Assembly: GCF_900005765.1 (NCBI RefSeq)
Contig: NC_041692.1
Coordinates: 1,736,001 to 1,800,000, forward strand
Origin: Plasmodium relictum
Lineage: Eukaryota; Apicomplexa; Aconoidasida; Haemosporida; Plasmodiidae
Length of the DNA stretch: 64,000 nucleotides
Reading direction: 5' to 3'
The position numbers and the translations under genes were made by a program. This document shows positions 38,826-48,874 of this stretch, in pieces; positions within the stretch are counted from its first letter, which is position 1; each line of letters opens with the position of its first letter. The notes under the pieces are model-generated. The model had not been told where the DNA came from, made no database searches, and worked only from the letters and a program-made list of their open reading frames with translations.

Positions 38826-41090
38826 ATGAATGAATTAATAATTTTTGATACGAATCATTCAAAATCAATAAATGATTGTGAATTGGATTATTACAGCAAA
38901 AAATTAGCAACCTGTTCCAGCGACAATACAGTAAAAATATTTGATGTAAGTCTTTCAAAAGACCCTGTGTGTATAGCCGAAATAAAAGATCATAGTTCGG
39001 CTGTTTGGAAAGTATGCTGGTCACATCCAAAATATGGAAGTCTTTTAGCTAGCTGTTCATATGATAAAAGTGTAATTATTTATAAAGAAGTAAGTGTAAA
39101 TAAATATGAAATGATATATTTAAATAATGAACACAAAAGTAGTGTCAACTATATTGAATGGTCCCCACATGAATATGGCCTGCATTTGGGGTGTGCAAGT
39201 TCAGATGGGCATATTAGTATAATTTCATATTATATGAATAAAGATACTAACGAAGGGTATTGGAATAAAAATAGCATAAAAGCTCATCTGAATGGAACAA
39301 CGTGCTTAAGTTGGGAAAAACCTTATAATTCCTTACCAAATAATAAAAATCTAAATGATACTGATTTTATAAATTCATTTAAATTAGTATCGGGGGGATA
39401 TGACAACCAAGTCATTATTTGGATGTTTGATAATAACACAAAAGAATTTCATAAAATTTTTCAGATGAACGACAAACCACACAATTCAGCTATAAAAGAT
39501 GTTTCTTGGAGACCTAATATAAATAATTCAACAAATATCATTGCTTCTTGTTCAGAAGAAAAAATAGTTATATTATGGGTAGAAGATATAAGCAATAACA
39601 GATGGAAAAATGGTCAAGTCATAAAATTAAAACACAAAATTCATAAAATAAGTTGGTCACCAAATGGTACAATTTTAGCAATAGCTTGTAGTGACGAAAA
39701 TGCTTATTTATATAAGGAAAATATGGAAGGAGTATGGGAAGAAATATGTAATTTAACTGATGACAATTCTTTATCAGATTCCTTTAATTTATTAAATGAA
39801 ACAAATAAAAATAATTTCCCTATTAATCAAGATAATATATCTTTAAAAAATAATGCACAACTTGATGAATATAATACTTCATATGTAAACGAAAATACAA
39901 ACACTTCAAACATCAATGTGAATTATCCAAATAAAAATATTTATGTAGATAACCCACATCAATTAAATTATCAAAATAACGATTCTTTTAATTCCTTTTC
40001 TCAAGCAAATTATGGAGCAAATACAAATTCACTCAATGCTCAATACGGAAATTCATTTACACAATCAAATATGAATATAAATAATTCATTTCAGGGTAAT
40101 CAAGTACAAAATAACCCTAAAAAAAATATGCCAATACAAAATAATCAAACACAGAACATGCCAAGCACATTTCAAAATAACAATTATGGTCAAGCCCCTT
40201 CATCAACAGTTCCAATAAACTCTAACATTCATAATTTTAAGAATAATACAAATCAACAAAATTCATCGCAAAACTATTTAATGATGCAAAACAAAAAAAA
40301 TAGCACAAGTGTTACGTCAAATATAAACAGTTTACAAGTGGGTATACCACCACCACCACCACCTCCTCCTCTTCCTCCATCTGCACAAAACAGTTCATAT
40401 GTAGATTCGAATTTCCCATCTCAACAATTACCAAATTCTTCGACTAATTCACATCAGCCTAATTCTACTTCATCATACTTTGCTCAACCATCACCACCAT
40501 TAAATTCAGTAGCAACAACAAATTCAATGATAAATAAACCTAATTTTTCACCACCTTCACAAGTATCAACTGGTTTTACACCACCTCAACTCCCAAATTT
40601 TCCAAAAGCAGCTACATCCTCAGTACAACATCCTTCTTTTTCAAATATTAATGCAAATAATACCAATTTCACACCAACTTCTCAGATACCAACAAATTTC
40701 CCTAAATCATCTAATTCAATACAATCATCTCAATTTCAAAATATTAACTCTAATAAAACTAATTTTAATGCACAACCTCCTCCACCACCACCACCACCAC
40801 CTCCATATTCTTCCACATCACCTACACAAACAAACATTGCAAAAGGTATAAATAAAAAAAATAGTTTTTCTAATTTTAATTCTAATGTGAATCAAACAAA
40901 TATACCTCCCGTAAACTCTGTTTTACAACCTACAAAAAATATGAATTCTAATTTTCCTCAGATGAGTTATCATCCGCCCCCCCCACCCCCACTAAATGCA
41001 GTAAATGAAAACATTTTAAAACCAACTAATCAATTTAATTATCCTAATTATAATATTCCAGCACATCAAAATACAAATGTAAATAACTAA
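38826..41090 (+). CDS. SEC13: SEC13 with long Asn/Gln- and Pro-rich C-terminal extension
   Basis: This single-exon frame encodes 754 residues. Residues 1 to about 305 are a SEC13-type six-blade propeller: HSKSINDCELDYYSKKLATC, SDNTVKIFDV, DHSSAVWKVCWSHPKYGSLL, SYDKSVIIYKE, HKSSVNYIEWSPHEYGLHL, SGGYDNQVIIW, AIKDVSWRPN, KIHKISWSPNGTILAIACSD. SEC13 normally ends near residue 300. Here some 450 residues follow: Asn/Gln/Ser-rich sequence, then Pro-rich stretches with runs of 6-10 prolines near 40,350, 40,785 and 40,975. SEC13 pairs with SEC31 in the COPII outer coat and with Nup145C/Nup96 in the nuclear-pore Y complex, and is also in the SEA/GATOR complex. The P. falciparum protein likewise has an extended tail and has been described as a chromatin-associated nucleoporin. 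The Pro-rich segments recall the SEC31 linker, so the tail may supply a coat function in cis; this is inference. Confidence 0.95.
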   Translation: MNELIIFDTNHSKSINDCELDYYSKKLATCSSDNTVKIFDVSLSKDPVCIAEIKDHSSAVWKVCWSHPKYGSLLASCSYDKSVIIYKEVSVNKYEMIYLNNEHKSSVNYIEWSPHEYGLHLGCASSDGHISIISYYMNKDTNEGYWNKNSIKAHLNGTTCLSWEKPYNSLPNNKNLNDTDFINSFKLVSGGYDNQVIIWMFDNNTKEFHKIFQMNDKPHNSAIKDVSWRPNINNSTNIIASCSEEKIVILWVEDISNNRWKNGQVIKLKHKIHKISWSPNGTILAIACSDENAYLYKENMEGVWEEICNLTDDNSLSDSFNLLNETNKNNFPINQDNISLKNNAQLDEYNTSYVNENTNTSNINVNYPNKNIYVDNPHQLNYQNNDSFNSFSQANYGANTNSLNAQYGNSFTQSNMNINNSFQGNQVQNNPKKNMPIQNNQTQNMPSTFQNNNYGQAPSSTVPINSNIHNFKNNTNQQNSSQNYLMMQNKKNSTSVTSNINSLQVGIPPPPPPPPLPPSAQNSSYVDSNFPSQQLPNSSTNSHQPNSTSSYFAQPSPPLNSVATTNSMINKPNFSPPSQVSTGFTPPQLPNFPKAATSSVQHPSFSNINANNTNFTPTSQIPTNFPKSSNSIQSSQFQNINSNKTNFNAQPPPPPPPPPPYSSTSPTQTNIAKGINKKNSFSNFNSNVNQTNIPPVNSVLQPTKNMNSNFPQMSYHPPPPPPLNAVNENILKPTNQFNYPNYNIPAHQNTNVNN

Positions 41091-42158
41091 AGAACAATAA
41101 TATCAAAAATAAAAAATAAAAGACAAAGGAAAAATAAAAGGAGGTATCTATATGAACAGTATTACTTTATCACTAAAATAAAGATATGAATTAGCATAAA
41201 TTGTAATTGAATATACCAAAGAGTTTAGAACGCTTATGTAAATATATATACATATATTTATTTTAGTTAATCGAAGAAAAACAAGAAAATAAATAAAATA
41301 ATTTCAAATTTTTACAATGTGTTACATATTTTTTTTTTTTCTATTTTATCTTCATATTTTTTTTTTTTAAATATGTGAAATAATAATATGGTAAATTAAC
41401 ATTTTTTTATCAAATAACATGTTTTTATTTTAACTAAAAAAAAAATTGGTTCTATTAAAAATTTGCCCAAGAAAATTTTTTTAACATTCGATTATCTTTT
41501 CATTCTTTCTAATAACTTCATTGACAAAATATATATATATATATTTTCTCCTTTTACAAAAAGAATAAACAAAAGTTAATTAAATTTCAATTTTATTTTA
41601 TTTTATCTTATTTTTCTTTTAAAATAATAAAAAATAATTAGAAAAACTTAAATATGCGTTAAAATATTAACTTTTTTTTTTATTTTTTTGAACAATTTTT
41701 GTAACGTGAAAGTTAATCACTATTTAGAAATCTCATAGCAAATTTTTACGAATTTCAATTTTTTTTTTTTTTTTCTTAATTCATTTATCATAATTTTAAA
41801 GAAAAAAGAAATTGAAAAGATTTTTTTTTTTTTAATTAAGAAAATTTATTAATCATAAAGTTTTTATTTTTAACTATTTATATAATTATATAAATATAAT
41901 ATTTTTTTATGATTTATTTGAAAACTTTAGAAAAAATTCACAAACAATATATGTATAGATAACCATAATTTTTATAATTTGATTTTTAAATTTTCATTTC
42001 TAACAAGTTCAATTATTTTATATATTTTTTTTTTCCTGAGATGTATCACTATGTTTTTTCATGAAATATACAAAATAATTTATATTTGTTTTTGAGTATA
42101 CTTTTTATTTTTTTTTTTTTTATTTTTATGGAATAAAATTTAAATAATATTTAAAAAA
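41091..42158. other. Intergenic region: SEC13 3' flank and WTAP promoter
   Basis: About 1.07 kb of A+T-rich sequence with frequent T-runs. No gene is recognised. Confidence 0.7.
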
Positions 42159-44002
42159 ATGTCTCAAGAAAATAATGAAGTAATTATGAATGATGAAACG
42201 AACGATTGTACAGAAGAAAATTTAAATGAATATTTTAATGAATTCAAAGTAAAAAATAATTAAAAATAAAATATAAAACAATGATTCTTTTTTATTTTTT
42301 TATATAAAAATATATTCTTTATAAAACTATTCCATATAAAATTTTTTTTGTTGCTTATATATTCATTTTATTTTTTATAGAAAAGAGAACATGTGTATTT
42401 AGCCTGTATATCATCCTTGGAAAAAGAAATATGTCAAACACATACATATTTAAATGAATGGAGAAGTATGCATCTGTATGATGATGAAGATAATAAATCA
42501 TCAAAAGATATTATAAATATTAATTCGTTAAGAAATTTATTAATTGACCCATGTATTAATTTGGAAATAAAGGAATTAAGACAAAAAATATATGAAATAA
42601 CTAGAAAGTGCAATTTAGCTGAAGAAAAATTACAGGGATGTAACTTCGATGCACAAGCCACTGCAGGACAGAGATTAATAAACAAATGCAAAAAACTACA
42701 AGAAGAGAATTATGAACTTGGAAAAACATTAGAAGAAAATAACTTACAATCTTTGTCAATACAAATTTTAAATTTAAAGCAACAAATTGTCTTTTATAAA
42801 AATGAATTAAAAATACTGAAAGAATTGAATGCTGATATTGATGAAGATAACGAACTTTTAAGCCAGCAATTAGCTGAACTAACTAAAAAATATACACAAA
42901 TTACTGAAGAAAAAAGTGAATTAGAAAAAAATAATTTAAAATTAAATAATTATATTAATTCACTAAAATCAAAGTTAGATAAATATAATGAAATATCAAA
43001 AGATGAACAGGAACTTAAAAAGAAAAATAATTATTATTCTTCTAATATTTCTTCTGAAAATAATGCAAATGATGAAATTAATAAAAAAAATCAAGAATAT
43101 AAAGATGAGGAAGAAGAATATGCAGAAGAAATGGAGGATAATGATAATGAAGAAGATGAAAATGATCAAAATAATGAAGACTATGGAGAAAGAAAAGAGG
43201 AGGAAGAAGAGTATACAAATGAAAATGATAGTTATAAAAAAAAAAATTCAGATGAAAGTAGAGAGAGGAAACATAAAAAAATGGATAAATACTATAAGGA
43301 CAAAAAGTATGATAAAGATAAATATAAGTTGAGAGAAAAAGAAAAAGAAAAAAATAGAAAAGATAGAATAAGAGAAAAAGAAAAAACAAAAGAAAGAATT
43401 AAAGAAAAACTAAAAGAAAGAGAGAAAATTAAAAATAAATATAAAAATAGAAATAAAGAAAAGGCTAAATCAAAAACTAAAAAGGAACAATATGATAGTA
43501 ATTATTCAGAACAAAAAAGAAAATTTATAAAAGATCATGATAACGATTTCAGAGAAACTTCTAGAACGGATAAATTTGATCATTCCAATAATATTTCAAA
43601 GAATGGTGACATAGAAGATAAAACAAGTGAATGTAGCAGGTATATATATATATATTTAAATAAAAACATTTTTTAATTAATATTTCATATTTTTCATAAA
43701 TAAGCATTTTTTGGGATATCTTTTTTTTTTATTTCTAAAAAAAAATTTTTTTTTCTTCATATTTTTTCAATAAAATTTGTTTTGATTTTATGCTTTTTTA
43801 TATTGAGATACTAAATTTTATGCATTTATTAATATATAAATATATTTTGTTTTTTTACAGCGAAAGAGAAAGATCATGTAGAAGAAAAGAAAGAAGCAAA
43901 AATAAATGCAAAGAAAAATATAAAAGTAGGAAAAGAATTAAAATAAGAAGCAATGATGAGAAAGATGATACTTACGATAAAAAATCAAATGGAAAATCTT
44001 AA
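42159..44002 (+). CDS. WTAP: WTAP-family m6A methyltransferase complex subunit
   Basis: Exons are 42159-42248, 42381-43639 and 43861-44002, all in phase (about 496 aa). After a short acidic first exon the second holds a long coiled coil with the WTAP signature: CNFDAQATAGQRLINKCKKL followed by QEENYELGKTLEENNLQSLS, then NADIDEDNELLSQQLAELTK. This parallels the TGxxLMxKCRxLxxENxELGxxL core of WTAP/Mum2/FIP37. WTAP recruits the MT-A70/METTL3-type writer to nuclear mRNA for N6-adenosine methylation. The second half is unusual: an acidic Glu/Asp/Asn tract (about 43,070-43,220), then a Lys/Arg/Glu mixed-charge region continuing through exon 3 (SERERSCRRKERSKNKCK), reminiscent of nuclear-speckle proteins. 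The ORF extending past 43,639 is intron. P. falciparum WTAP lies next to SEC13 on chromosome 12 (from memory), supporting the call. Confidence 0.9.
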
Positions 44003-44681
44003 TTTTTTTCAATATTATTTAAAATATATAATTTATTTTTTAAAAAAGTTGTTAAATAATTATTTTCATGTTTTCTATTTATTTTATTTTTAACCTTTTT
44101 ATTATTTATGTAATAATTGTTTGTTTGTTTTTTTTAAGTTAATATAAAAATTACGTTTGCCATTTTATACTGCATTAAAATTTTTTAAAATAATTTATAT
44201 CATTACAAAAAAACTTATTTTTTTTAATTATGAAAAAAATTGAGAAATTTAAGTATAAAAATAAAAAGAAGTAAAATTACGAAAAATTCTCACAAAACAG
44301 AAAATATAAAAAAAAAAAATAATTATGTATACAACAGCATTTAAATTTACAGAAACATAAAAAAATATAGAACGTGTTCTATTTTTTTTTTTTTTCTTTG
44401 TATAAATTTCGTAATATTTTCTAAATTATTTTATATATCATAAAAAAATAAGGTTTCTTTTTTTTTTAAATATAAATCTTATTTAATTAATCTAATAATT
44501 TAATGTAATATTTTTTTTTTTTCTTTAATTTATTAAAATAATCATTTACATAAAAAATTATGAAAAATATTACATTCGAAGTTGTAAGAAAAAAAAAAAA
44601 AAAAATTAAATTATTGTATAAAAATAAATATAAAATTAAATAAAAAAGAGAATAAAAAAGACTAATATTCATTTAAATACA
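44003..44681. other. Intergenic region: WTAP 3' flank and RIO1 promoter
   Basis: About 680 bases of A+T-rich spacer with a T/A-run-dense leader before the ATG at 44,682. Nothing else is seen. Confidence 0.7.
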
Positions 44682-47102
44682 ATGTACGAAAATTATGGAT
44701 ATTCAAATGTAATAAGCAATGATGTAAAAAGTTCATTAATTGAAGGAGAAAAACTTTCCAATAAATTTCGAAATAGAGGATTAACTAGAGACAAAAGAGC
44801 AACTATAAATTCTGTACTAGATAATAGAACTTTAATTATTTTAAAAAAATTAAAAGATAATTTATTAAATGAAATATACGGGGTCATTAGTTCTGGAAAA
44901 GAAGCTTATGTATTTAATTCACACAAATATTTAAATAATGAGGAAATTAATTCGATCAAAGAAATTATATTAAAACAAATAGACGAAAAAGAAAAATGTA
45001 GAGAAAGTATGAAAAAAATTATTTGTAAAAATAAAAATAGCATAAATGAACAAGATAAAAATATTGAAGAAAGTGAAAGGTATGAAAATGAGAAAAATGA
45101 AGAGGATGAAGAATATGAGGAATATAGCGAAGAATGTGAAGAATATAACGAAGTAAGTGAAGAAAATAATGAAGAAAGAGAAGAATATGAAAATTGTGAA
45201 ATAGAAAATTATAAAAATGAAGAAATTGAAAAATATAAAAATTACATACATAATAATTTATATAAAATAAATGATATATATAATAATTCTGAAAAAATAG
45301 AAGCAAATAAATTAGAAAACATAAAATTGCAAAGTAAACCAGAAGAAACTTTTGATATAATAAATGAAATGAGAAAAATGAGTTATAAACATAAAAAAGA
45401 CAATTTAGACATTTTTGATAATAGAAAAGTAGCTATATCCTTTGCTACAAAAATTTATAATACATCTATTTTAGTATTTAAAAAAAGATCTCAATATATT
45501 GAAGGAGAATTCAGATTTAGGAATGCTTATACAAAAAATACCAACCCACGAAAAATGGTTAAACAATGGTCAGAAAAAGAATTTCGAAATTTAAGACGAA
45601 TATTAATTTATGGTTTAAGATGTCCTTACCCTTTGGTTTTAAAAAGTAATGTAATTGTAATGAGTAAACTTGGAACTCTGGATGAGGCAAGTCGTAAAAT
45701 GAAAGATTTAAATTTGAGTACATTAAAATGGAAAGAATTATATATTGAATGCATTTGTATTTTAAGATTACTATTTAGTAATTGTAAACTTGTCCATGCT
45801 GATTTTTCAGAATATAATTTACTATATTTTTATAATCATATTTATATAATTGATGTTTCCCAATCAATGGAGCATGATCATCCATATTCTTTAGAATTTT
45901 TAAAAAGAGACTGTTTAAATATTACTAATTTTTTCAAAAAATACATTGGAAATATTCAAAATGATGAATCTAATGGTATGCAGTTAAATAATACTTATAT
46001 TAATGAGCACAAGAAACAGTATAATATAGAAATCCCCATTAGTTCATATAATAATGAAATATCTTATGATTATTCAAGAAATCAGGCATTAAATGAAAAA
46101 TCAAATGAAAGATATGATAAATACATAAATTTAATTAACTCTTCAAGCGAAGATTTTTATGACAACGTACAAATTTTACCTTTGAAGAAATTATTCGATT
46201 ATATTGTATCATCTTCTCTTCCTGAAGATGTATTATACTTCTTAGAAAATGATAAAAAGAAAATTTCTTTAAATCCTTTCGAAATGATATATCTTCAAAT
46301 TTTTGGCTTATTAAAAAATACCACTCCAATACCTAAACTAAACTTAAAAAAAATAAAAAAAAATAGAATTTATTTTGAAAAATTAAAAAGAGCTACATGT
46401 TACTATGTAACAAAATTTTCTTCTCAAAAGCGTTTTTGTCAAAAAAACTCTGATAGAGAACAAGTAGAAGAACAAATTTTTTTAAATTCATGGATCCCTT
46501 CATATTTAAATGAAATAAAAGATATCAGAACTATCGAAAAAGATTTAAAATTATTAAAAAAAGGGAAATCAATAGCCAATAATTTCATTTCAAACAATTA
46601 TGATAAGACAGATGATTTCTATAAAAAAAATAATTATATTGAAAATAATTATGATAACACACACAACTGTGATAGTGAAATTAATAAAAATAACCTTTTG
46701 AGAAAAATTGATTTAGATGAAAAAAATGAAGAGTTAAATTCACAAAGGAGACAAAAATTAGATATTGAAAAAAGAGAGATTGATGAAATGGAGTATGAGA
46801 AAAAAAACGAAGAAGAAAATTTTACTGAATTAAATGAAAAAAAATTGTCTATTTCCTTTGAAAAAAATTCAGATCATGATTTGTCAGATTCATGTAAATC
46901 TTCTATATCAAGTAATTATAATTCTTGTTCATACAGTGAGCAAGAACAAGAAAAATTTAAAGGAATTATACCTGAAGGTATTACAAGAAAAGAATGGAGT
47001 AAATTGGTAAAAGAACAAAACAGAGAAAAAAGAAAACATAAAATACCTAAATATCAGAAAAAAAAGAAGAAAAAAAAATCTCATTTAAAAAAGAAAAAAT
47101 AA
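44682..47102 (+). CDS. RIO1: RIO1-type atypical serine kinase
   Basis: This single-exon frame encodes 806 residues. RIO1 hallmarks are present in order. The flexible nucleotide loop is GVISSGKEAYVF (about residues 67-78) and the catalytic lysine region is ATKIYNTSILVFKKRSQYIE (about 257). Next come GEFRFRNAY, NPRKMVKQWSEKEFRNLRRI and GLRCPYPLVLKSNVIVMSKL. The catalytic loop is HADFSEYNLLY (D374) and the metal-binding motif IDVSQSMEHDHPYSLEFL (D391). All key residues are intact. RIO1 is an ATPase/kinase that releases trans-acting factors late in 40S subunit maturation. Unlike most relatives, an acidic Glu/Asn/Tyr-rich insertion of about 150 residues splits the ATP-binding lobe between the loop and the lysine. 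The protein ends in a long Glu-rich then Lys-rich tail (final residues KKKKKKSHLKKKK). A GITRKEWSKLVKEQNREKR segment near the C-terminus resembles the conserved RIO1 tail. Confidence 0.95.
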   Translation: MYENYGYSNVISNDVKSSLIEGEKLSNKFRNRGLTRDKRATINSVLDNRTLIILKKLKDNLLNEIYGVISSGKEAYVFNSHKYLNNEEINSIKEIILKQIDEKEKCRESMKKIICKNKNSINEQDKNIEESERYENEKNEEDEEYEEYSEECEEYNEVSEENNEEREEYENCEIENYKNEEIEKYKNYIHNNLYKINDIYNNSEKIEANKLENIKLQSKPEETFDIINEMRKMSYKHKKDNLDIFDNRKVAISFATKIYNTSILVFKKRSQYIEGEFRFRNAYTKNTNPRKMVKQWSEKEFRNLRRILIYGLRCPYPLVLKSNVIVMSKLGTLDEASRKMKDLNLSTLKWKELYIECICILRLLFSNCKLVHADFSEYNLLYFYNHIYIIDVSQSMEHDHPYSLEFLKRDCLNITNFFKKYIGNIQNDESNGMQLNNTYINEHKKQYNIEIPISSYNNEISYDYSRNQALNEKSNERYDKYINLINSSSEDFYDNVQILPLKKLFDYIVSSSLPEDVLYFLENDKKKISLNPFEMIYLQIFGLLKNTTPIPKLNLKKIKKNRIYFEKLKRATCYYVTKFSSQKRFCQKNSDREQVEEQIFLNSWIPSYLNEIKDIRTIEKDLKLLKKGKSIANNFISNNYDKTDDFYKKNNYIENNYDNTHNCDSEINKNNLLRKIDLDEKNEELNSQRRQKLDIEKREIDEMEYEKKNEEENFTELNEKKLSISFEKNSDHDLSDSCKSSISSNYNSCSYSEQEQEKFKGIIPEGITRKEWSKLVKEQNREKRKHKIPKYQKKKKKKKSHLKKKK

Positions 47103-48874
47103 TACATCAATTATTATATAGAAAATTTAAGTAAAAAGAAAAAAAAAAAATATATATATATATATATCAATAATAGTATCATTATTAAATTTATAAATTT
47201 TTCACTATTGTAAATTTGTCCTATTCATTTTCAAGGTATATAAAAATTAAGAAAATTCTTTTCTTATAAACAAAAAAAGCAAAAAAAACGCAATAAGAAA
47301 AAAAAATGGGGAAAAATAAAGCTTTTAAAAAATATATAAAGAGCATACATAGGATAAAATTTTAACAGAAGTTACAATTTTTTTTTTTATATGGTAAAAA
47401 AAAATGAAAAATTTGCTTTAATTGTTTACATTAATATAAGAATATGTAGGATATTATAAATTTTCCTATTTTTATAAGTATTTATATTTATTAATTTTAT
47501 GTATTATTATTAATATGATGATTTACTTTCCTTTAAATATTAAATTACTCCATATATTAATAATAATTGTGTAGTATAAATATTATTTAATGTTATATAA
47601 CACCTTACACATAAGTTTGTTTTTTATGCCATTAATAATTTAATAATACAGTTTAAAGAATCTTCTTTAAGATGCTAGATAAATAATATAAGTATAAATA
47701 TTTATAAGAAACATCTTAAAAAAGAGACTACTGTAAATATATAGATAATATATTATTAATCTATTTATTACAATTACATAAAAATTTAAATATACATACA
47801 TGCATATATGTACTCATAATACGTCCTTACAAGAAAATCATCCTATGTTTACTTATTTAAGATGTACAGTCTTTTCTATTATTACTATTATTAAATAAAA
47901 ATCCAAACATTTAATTAAAATTTTTACAAACAAAATTTCATTTGATTTTTATTTTGATCATGATATTATATATTTTTTGGCATACTTCTGTAATTTTTAT
48001 TTTAATTATATATTACTATTTGTCTTATTATTTATAAAGATACTTTTTCTTTTAGATATTTTTTTTATTCTTTAATATTTTAATTTTTTTTTTTTTAAAG
48101 AATTAAGATGGAACTTTTTCTCGTTATTAAACTTTTTTTTTAATATATATTTAATTTTTAAAAAAATTTGGAAATAAACTCTTTTTCTTTTTTTAAATAT
48201 GTTAACTCTAGAATATTCTTTAATTTTCTTTTAGTAAAAATCTATATATAATAATTTTTTTAATATTTTATCTCTTTTGTACACAATTTTTTAGCTCATA
48301 AGTTGTATTTTATGAGTAGTGTTTGTTTTAATTTAAAAGAGAAAAAAAACATAAATTAAGTCTTCATATGGGAACAGTAATTTAAAGGAGCAATACGTAT
48401 ACCTATATAAGTATTTGAAATATTTTTATTTTTGTCGTTACTTATATTTATATATATAAGTATTGCATACATTTTTAGTACTCATTTTCGTTCCCCCCCT
48501 TTTTTTGCACATTTGCACAAATTTAGTAAAAAAAAAAAAAATAATAAAGTATGAAATCATAAAATATTTTAGTATTTCAAGGATTCTTAATGATAAATAA
48601 ACTTTTGCAAGCATTGTTAAAAAAATGTTAAATCATTAACTATTTTTTTCATGTTCCTATCTTTGTTTTGTTTTTTTTTTTTTATCTTCCTATTTTATTC
48701 AATATAAGAGAATGAAAAAGAAAATTATAAACAAATAACTTTTTTTTTTAATTACGAATATTAAATCATTTTTAACTTTTCATTTTTTATATATCTTTTT
48801 TTTATATTGAAAGTTCCGATATCATTTAAAAAAAAATGTCTCAAACTTGTATTTTTTATAAATTCTAAAAAAGA
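47103..48874. other. 1.8-kb intergenic region
   Basis: This spacer contains the RIO1 3' flank and the promoter of the next gene. A 9-base inverted repeat (TTTAAGATG at 47,666-47,674 and CATCTTAAA at 47,712-47,720) could form a hairpin. A rare C7 run lies near 48,494. No ORF is supported. Confidence 0.65.
47666..47720. repeat. Inverted repeat (potential hairpin) downstream of RIO1
   Basis: TTTAAGATG and CATCTTAAA form a perfect 9-bp stem around a 37-base A+T-rich loop. A second short palindrome, TTAAAGAA-TTCTTTAA, immediately precedes and overlaps it. It could be a 3'-end or RNA structural element, or chance. Confidence 0.35.

Noticed and set aside
43790-44002. Separate 70-codon gene after WTAP
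   Set aside because: From 43,861 it is the last exon of WTAP, joined in phase after 43,639; the preceding part is intron.
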